In this document: positions 7,272-11,633 of the stretch, one piece after another | Layout of the letters: each line of letters opens with the position of its first letter | Position numbering within the stretch: position 1 is the first letter of the stretch | NCBI GenBank assembly: GCA_030054245.1 | Contig: JASGCH010000026.1 | Location: 1 to 11,633 of the forward strand | Length of the DNA stretch: 11,633 nucleotides | Reading direction: 5' to 3' | Source: Gammaproteobacteria bacterium | GTDB lineage: Bacteria > Pseudomonadota > Gammaproteobacteria > Burkholderiales > Burkholderiaceae_C | Position numbers and translations under genes: made by a program | Notes under the pieces: generated by a model | Seen by the model: only the letters and a program-made list of their open reading frames with translations | The model's database searches: none | What the model was told of the DNA's origin: nothing

Positions 7272-7364
7272 CCCGGCTGGAAGGCTAAGACTGTGAAAGA
7301 ATCAGCCATGTAGCTAGCTCTACGCGTGGTTGTGGTAAAACCTTAAATTTATATTTTTCAGAGA

Positions 7365-7370
7365 TATAAT
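7365..7370 (+). promoter_or_regulatory. Consensus -10-like TATAAT abutting the HARE-HTH start
   Basis: A perfect TATAAT ends one base before the ATG at 7371, inside an AT-rich stretch from about 7343. A weak -35-like TTAAAT (7343-7348) lies 16 bp upstream. If this is a real -10, transcription would begin near 7377, downstream of ATG 7371, and translation would start at the in-frame ATG 7386. If ATG 7371 is used, the motif is only leader sequence and AGAG at 7360-7363 could be a weak ribosome site. The two readings exclude each other. Confidence 0.3.
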
Positions 7371-7880
7371 ATGGTGAATTCATGGATGGATGCCATCATT
7401 CAAGTGCTCAAGGAGTCAGGGAGACCCATGCACTACAAAGACCTAACCGGGCAAATCTTATCGCGCGGTTACTATCGAACTGATGGTGCAACTCCCGCCG
7501 AGTCGGTGAATAGGACCATAAATTCATCCATAAATCGCGATGGAGAGAAATCACCGTTTGTGCGTACTAGCCGTGGTACCTATAGGCTAAGAAACTCACC
7601 CATAGCAAGGGGGGCGCCGCTATTCACCAAGCCAAAGGAGTGGCTTGAACCAAAGAGCATGATGAACCAAGAAGACTTTGAAAAGAATAGGGACGAATTT
7701 AGAAGACTGGTGGGGTTTTATCGACTGGATTTACCATCGACTAAGGGAGGCGTTAAGCGGTTAAGAAAGTTTACCGGAGATTTACTCCATCTTTTGCATT
7801 GGGGATCTAGCGATTATATTGTGAACGATGGAGAGGGTTCAATAAACTGTGTCAAAATGAAAAAGGCCTTAGGGAATTAA
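7371..7880 (+). CDS. Stand-alone HARE-HTH domain protein beside a type I R-M locus
   Basis: The 169-aa product begins with a HARE-HTH winged helix-turn-helix domain (about residues 6-72). The signs are an IIQVLKESGRPMHYKDLTGQIL helix pair, the YYRTDGATPAESVNRTINSSI segment (family pattern G-x-T-P-x-x-x-v-x-x-x-l), and the wing FVRTSRGTYRLR. HARE-HTH domains are known in restriction endonucleases, chromatin proteins (ASXL) and RNA polymerase delta, and are thought to bind DNA. The rest (about 95-169) is a basic, helical region (RRLVGFYRLDLPSTKGGVKRLRKF) that I do not recognise and that has no obvious nuclease motif. Its place 129 bp upstream of hsdM suggests a DNA-binding accessory or regulator of the R-M system, which is inference. 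The start may be ATG 7371 or ATG 7386; the domain is complete from either. Composition resembles the core genes more than hsdM. Confidence 0.72.
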   Translation: MVNSWMDAIIQVLKESGRPMHYKDLTGQILSRGYYRTDGATPAESVNRTINSSINRDGEKSPFVRTSRGTYRLRNSPIARGAPLFTKPKEWLEPKSMMNQEDFEKNRDEFRRLVGFYRLDLPSTKGGVKRLRKFTGDLLHLLHWGSSDYIVNDGEGSINCVKMKKALGN

Positions 7881-7899
7881 AAGAAATAAAGAGGAAGCA

Positions 7900-7986
7900 A
7901 TGATCCCAACAAACCCAACCCCAAGACAACTTGTTGTTGGAAAGTTAACTGGAATTTGCCCATTTCAAAAAAACATAAAAGTATAA
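7900..7986 (+). CDS. Small ORF (28 aa) with strong Shine-Dalgarno, unknown
   Basis: An ATG at 7900 is preceded by AGAGGA (7890-7895) at ideal spacing, the best ribosome-binding site in the window. It opens a 28-codon frame (begins MIPTNPTPRQLVVGKL, ends NIKV) that stops at TAA 7984-7986, 23 bp before hsdM. It has no signal peptide or membrane segment, and I recognise no family. It could be a short leader peptide acting on hsdM translation, a small accessory protein, or the 5' stub of a gene cut by insertion of the hsdM-fic module. The good ribosome site supports translation; everything else is inference. Confidence 0.35.
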   Translation: MIPTNPTPRQLVVGKLTGICPFQKNIKV

Positions 7987-8009
7987 AAATCGCTTTAATC
8001 GAATAAAAA

Positions 8010-10535
8010 ATGGCTATTAAAAAATCGGATCTTTATTCATCTCTCTGGGCATCTTGCGATGAACTGCGCGGCGGTATGGATGCCAGCCAGTACAAGGACT
8101 ATGTCTTGTTCATGTTGTTCATCAAATACATCTCGGACAAATACGGTGACTCTGATTACTTTGCCTCGCCAGTCACCATTCCGTTCGGAGCCAGCTTCAA
8201 GGACATGGTTGCCCTCAAGGGCAAAAGCGATATCGGCGACAAGATCAATACACAGGTCATCCAGCCCCTGATCGACGCCAACACCCGTCTTGCACGCAGT
8301 GACTTCCCTGACTTCAACGACCCGAACAAGCTCGGTGAAGGTCAGGCGATGGTGGATCGCCTCAGCAACCTGATCGGCATTTTCCAAAAGCCCGAGTTGG
8401 ATTTCTCGAAGAACCGTGCCGAGAACGACGACATTCTGGGCGATGCTTACGAATACCTGATGCGGCACTTTGCCTCGCAGAGCGGTAAGAGCAAAGGCCA
8501 GTTCTATACGCCATCCGAGGTCAGTCGCATCATGGCCAAGGTCGTGGGCATCTCCCCGGCCAATGCAGTGGCCTCGACCACCGTGTATGACCCCACCTGC
8601 GGCTCTGGCTCCTTACTGCTCAAGGTGGCTGCTGAGGCTGGCAAGCACATCACATTGGAAGGGCAGGAAATGGATGTGACCACGGCTGGTCTCGCCCGTA
8701 TGAACATGATCCTGCACGATTTTCCAACTGCCAACATCCTGCAGGGCAACACGCTGGCCTCGCCGAAGTTCAAGGATGGCCAAAAAGACGGCACAGAAAA
8801 GCTGCGTACCTATGACTATGTCGTCGCCAATCCGCCGTTTTCAGACAAGACCTGGAGCACCGGCTTGACTCCTGCCAGCGATGCGCACCAGCGTTTTGCT
8901 TGGGGCGAACCGCCGAAAAAGCAAGGCGACTACGCTTACTTACTGCACATCATTCGCTCAATGAAGAGCACCGGAAAAGGCGCCTGCATTCTCCCGCACG
9001 GTGTCCTTTTCCGGGGCAATGCCGAGGCCGTCATCCGCGAGAAGTTGGTGCAGTCGGGCATCCTCAAAGGCATCATTGGCCTGCCGGGCAATCTGTTCTA
9101 CGGCACGGGTATTCCCGCCTGCATCTTGGTGCTGGACAAAGAAAACGCTTCTGCACGCAAAGGCATCTTCATGATCGACGCTTCCAAGGGCTTCATCAAG
9201 GACGGTGCCAAGAACCGCCTGCGAGAGCAGGACATTCACAAGATCGTCGATGCCTTCAGCAAGTTGGCAGAGTTGCCACGCTACTCGCGCATGGTGCCGC
9301 GGACTGAGATCGCAGACGCCAAGAACGACTACAACCTCAACCTGCCACGCTACATCGACAGCAGTGAACCTGAAGACATCCAGGACATCGATGGCCACTT
9401 GCGTGGCGGGATTCCAGAGCGTGACCTGGATGCGTTGGCTGACTACTGGAAGGTGATCCCCGGTGTGCGCAATGCCCTGTTCGCGTCTGCCGGGCGCACA
9501 GGTTTCGCCCAGTTGAAACTACCCATCGCCGAGGTGAAGACCACCATCTTTGCACATCCCGAGTTCACGGCATTTAATCAGATAGCCACCCAGGTCTTTG
9601 CTGACTGGAAGCAAGCCATCACCCCGCAACTGAAGGGCTTTGCGCATAATGGTCACGGTCATCAACATCCAAAGCAACTGATCGAGGCACTGTCCGAAAA
9701 TTTGTTGGACCGATTCAAGCCGACACCCCTGGTCAACGCCTACGATGTGTACCAGCACCTCATGGACTACTGGGCCGAGACGATGCAAGACGACTGCTAC
9801 CTGATCGCCGATGCTGGCTGGCAGGCTGGCGCACAGCCGCGTGAAGTGGTTAAAATCAAAGACGCGAATGGAAAGTTGGTGTGGCCAAAAGAGCCCTTTG
9901 ATTACACAAAGGGCAAGCGCCGATTCAAATCCGACCTGATTCCTGCGCCCATTTTGATCGCCCGTTATTTCACCGTTGAGCGCTACGCCATTGAAGCGCT
10001 GGAGGCACAGCTGGCAGATGTCGAGCAGCAGCTTCAGGAGATAATGGAAGAGAACAGCGGCGAAGAAGGCTTGCTTGCCGAGGTCATCGAAGGCGAAGGC
10101 CAAGAGGGTAAAGGCGGGCAGAAGATCACCGCCAAGGCCGTCAAAGCCCGCCTGAAGGAGATTGGCAAAGATCCTGACTACGCCGACGAACGCAAGGCAC
10201 TGCAAGACTACGCCGCCATGCTTGACCAGCAGACCGATATCAAAGACAAGCTGAAAGCGGCGCAGGACGACCTTGAGTCCAAGCTGGATGCCAAGTACCC
10301 CAAGCTGACTAAGGAAGAGATCAAGGCGCTTGTAGTGGATGACAAATGGCTGGCGACCTTGGCCGATGCCGTGCAAGGCGAGCTGGATCGGGTTTCTCAA
10401 ACCCTCACCAGTCGCATCCGCCAGCTTGCGGAACGCTATGCCACGCCACTGCCGACACTAACAAAAGAGCTCGCAACATTTTCAGCACGGGTGGATGAGC
10501 ACCTGAAAAAAATGGGGGCGCTATGGAACAGCTAA
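8010..10535 (+). CDS. hsdM: Type I restriction-modification DNA methyltransferase subunit M (long form)
   Basis: HsdM, with the specificity subunit HsdS, makes the adenine-N6 methyltransferase of type I R-M systems, and with HsdR the restriction complex. The 841-aa product has the N-terminal helical domain (about 1-150, starting LYSSLWASCDELRGGMDASQYKDYVL), QFYTP (164-168), the SAM-binding motif I DPTCGSG (194-200), and the catalytic motif IV NPPF (274-277) of N6-adenine enzymes. It is longer than E. coli HsdM (529 aa). After about 450 there is an extension with a predicted coiled coil (about 655-685), a Glu/Gly-rich charged stretch (about 683-710) and another charged helical region (735-775). 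Long HsdM forms of this type are known to me. Codons are strongly GC-ending (AAG, CAG, CTG, GCC), unlike the upstream genes and fic, which suggests horizontal origin. No clear Shine-Dalgarno precedes ATG 8010. The 3' end overlaps fic by 13 nt. Confidence 0.95.
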   Translation: MAIKKSDLYSSLWASCDELRGGMDASQYKDYVLFMLFIKYISDKYGDSDYFASPVTIPFGASFKDMVALKGKSDIGDKINTQVIQPLIDANTRLARSDFPDFNDPNKLGEGQAMVDRLSNLIGIFQKPELDFSKNRAENDDILGDAYEYLMRHFASQSGKSKGQFYTPSEVSRIMAKVVGISPANAVASTTVYDPTCGSGSLLLKVAAEAGKHITLEGQEMDVTTAGLARMNMILHDFPTANILQGNTLASPKFKDGQKDGTEKLRTYDYVVANPPFSDKTWSTGLTPASDAHQRFAWGEPPKKQGDYAYLLHIIRSMKSTGKGACILPHGVLFRGNAEAVIREKLVQSGILKGIIGLPGNLFYGTGIPACILVLDKENASARKGIFMIDASKGFIKDGAKNRLREQDIHKIVDAFSKLAELPRYSRMVPRTEIADAKNDYNLNLPRYIDSSEPEDIQDIDGHLRGGIPERDLDALADYWKVIPGVRNALFASAGRTGFAQLKLPIAEVKTTIFAHPEFTAFNQIATQVFADWKQAITPQLKGFAHNGHGHQHPKQLIEALSENLLDRFKPTPLVNAYDVYQHLMDYWAETMQDDCYLIADAGWQAGAQPREVVKIKDANGKLVWPKEPFDYTKGKRRFKSDLIPAPILIARYFTVERYAIEALEAQLADVEQQLQEIMEENSGEEGLLAEVIEGEGQEGKGGQKITAKAVKARLKEIGKDPDYADERKALQDYAAMLDQQTDIKDKLKAAQDDLESKLDAKYPKLTKEEIKALVVDDKWLATLADAVQGELDRVSQTLTSRIRQLAERYATPLPTLTKELATFSARVDEHLKKMGALWNS

Positions 10536-11633
10536 ACACCCGCATCGCTGGGTTGCCGCTTCTGCCACATTTGGGCGACATTGAAACCCGCGCTGTGCTC
10601 AAGCAACTGCCCAAAGCCCACGCTGCCTTGGCAGAGCTAAAAGGCGTGGCGGCTTCCATGCCCAATCATAGCATTTTGGTGGGCACTTTGTCGTTGCAAG
10701 AAGCCAAAGACAGCTCGGAAATTGAAAACATCATCACTACGCACGATGAGCTTTACCGCAGCAATGCCGCCAAACAATACTTTGTCACACACGCTGCCAA
10801 AGAAGTGCATAACTACGCGCAAGCTTTGCGCAACGGTTTTGAAAAGGTCAAAGCCACGCGCTTACTCACGCTCAATACCATTTTGGAGATTCAAGCAGGC
10901 ATTGAGCAAAACCGTGCTGGTTTTAGAAAACTGCCAGGTACGGCATTAAAAAACGACCGCACAGGCGAGATCATTTACACACCACCCCAGCATCCAGATG
11001 AGATTGCGGCTTTGATGCACAACCTAGAGCTGTTTATCAACCAAAATGATCTGTGCGACTGGGATTCATTGACCAAAATGGCGGTGATTCACCACCAATT
11101 TGAAAGCATCCACCCCTTTTATGACGGTAATGGACGCACGGGGCGCATCATCAATATTTTGTATTTGGTGCAGCAAGGTTTGCAAGACGTGCCTGTGCTC
11201 TACCTCTCCCGTTACATCAGCCGCAACAAAGCCGACTACTACCGCCTGTTGCAAAGCGTGCGCGAAACAGGGCAATGGGAGGAATGGTTGCTGTGGGTGC
11301 TACAAGGCATAGAGCAAACCGCCCAACAAACCACGGTGCTCATCAAAGAAATCAAAATCCTGATGCAGCGAATTAAAGAAAAGCTGCGCTCCGAATTGCC
11401 GAGAATTTACAGCCAGGATTTGATTAACAACCTGTTTCGCCACCCCTACACCAAAATTGATTTTGTAGCCGAAGAATTATTGGTAACCCGCCAAACCGCC
11501 AGCAAATATTTGGATCAACTCACAGCTCTAGGCATCATGAGCAAGCATAAATTGGGCAAGGATCACTATTTTCTAAACATTGCCCTATACACTTGCCTCT
11601 ATGGTGCGGGTGAACGCATGCAGTTAGGGCAGG
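10523..11633 (+). CDS. Fic-family protein (predicted AMP-transferase) with C-terminal winged HTH, 3' end cut by window
   Basis: The frame is open from ATG 10523 to the window end (370 codons). Fic enzymes transfer AMP from ATP to a hydroxyl of a target protein. The full Fic motif HPFYDGNGRTGR is at residues 197-208, with catalytic His197. An N-terminal inhibitory motif of the [S/T]-x-x-x-E-[G/N] type is present as SSEIEN (S64, E68, N69), which marks a class II Fic whose own helix blocks ATP binding. The C-terminal part (about 296-365) has the winged HTH pattern DFVAEELLVTRQTASKYLDQLTALGIM. This is the architecture of the Shewanella Fic protein (about 372 aa), so only a few residues should be missing. 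It overlaps the end of hsdM by 13 nt, with GGGGG at 10514-10518 as a poor ribosome site, and is likely coupled to it. Codons (CAA, AAA, TTG) differ sharply from hsdM. The target is unknown. Confidence 0.92.
   Translation, partial: MEQLNTRIAGLPLLPHLGDIETRAVLKQLPKAHAALAELKGVAASMPNHSILVGTLSLQEAKDSSEIENIITTHDELYRSNAAKQYFVTHAAKEVHNYAQALRNGFEKVKATRLLTLNTILEIQAGIEQNRAGFRKLPGTALKNDRTGEIIYTPPQHPDEIAALMHNLELFINQNDLCDWDSLTKMAVIHHQFESIHPFYDGNGRTGRIINILYLVQQGLQDVPVLYLSRYISRNKADYYRLLQSVRETGQWEEWLLWVLQGIEQTAQQTTVLIKEIKILMQRIKEKLRSELPRIYSQDLINNLFRHPYTKIDFVAEELLVTRQTASKYLDQLTALGIMSKHKLGKDHYFLNIALYTCLYGAGERMQLGQ

Noticed and set aside
7272..7310. Rho-independent terminator after the PH-domain gene
   Set aside because: Only a 5-bp stem (ggctg 7275-7279 with cagcc 7303-7307), a long loop and no T-tract.
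9519..10400. Long minus-strand open frame (293 codons) antisense to hsdM
   Set aside because: It lies wholly within the confidently identified hsdM gene, and its translation is low-complexity, Leu/Val/Gly-rich and unlike any family I know. Such antisense frames are common opposite GC-rich coding sequence.
1..11633. tRNA or rRNA genes, CRISPR arrays, intact transposase genes
   Set aside because: I saw no cloverleaf-like segment, regularly spaced direct repeats or transposase coding sequence in either strand.

Overview
The window carries a compact set of bacterial housekeeping genes, all on the + strand, with accessory DNA on both sides. The protein sequences of MnmE, IspA and Dxs and the order xseB-ispA-dxs fit a proteobacterium, most likely a moderately AT-rich betaproteobacterium. 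This assignment comes from recognising protein style and gene order, not from a search, and it is tentative.

Layout. (1) Positions 1-283 hold the 3' end of a PIN-like gene (probable toxin of a toxin-antitoxin pair), broken by a frameshift near its end. (2) Positions 284-498 hold no gene but contain a roughly 120-bp segment bounded by a near-perfect 19-bp inverted repeat, directly upstream of mnmE. (3) Positions 499-6845 are the core block: mnmE (tRNA wobble-uridine modification), xseB (exonuclease VII small subunit), ispA (farnesyl diphosphate synthase) and dxs (first enzyme of the MEP isoprenoid pathway), followed by two short-chain dehydrogenase/reductase (SDR) genes joined to dxs by 8-nt and 4-nt overlaps. 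The first SDR gene is frameshifted just before its catalytic Tyr-x-x-x-Lys. A 239-bp leader separates ispA from dxs. (4) Positions 6900-7271 encode a small PH-domain (bPH_2/YdbT-like) protein with a shortened hydrophobic stretch. (5) From 7371 to the end is a defence-type region: a stand-alone HARE-HTH protein, a 28-codon small ORF with the best Shine-Dalgarno in the window, a long type I DNA methyltransferase HsdM, and a Fic AMP-transferase gene that overlaps hsdM by 13 nt and runs off the window end. HsdS and HsdR are not in the window and would be expected downstream.

How the parts work together. Dxs and IspA bracket isoprenoid precursor synthesis: Dxs makes DXP for IPP/DMAPP, and IspA condenses these to FPP. 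The SDRs are co-translated with Dxs but their substrates are unknown. In the accessory part, HsdM would methylate host DNA as part of a type I restriction-modification complex. Fic may act as a linked, self-inhibited AMPylating toxin or regulator, and the HARE-HTH protein may be a DNA-binding accessory. The most notable signals are the HARE-HTH / sORF / hsdM / fic cassette, the clear codon-usage difference between the overlapping hsdM and fic, the two frameshifted genes, and the inverted-repeat element upstream of mnmE.
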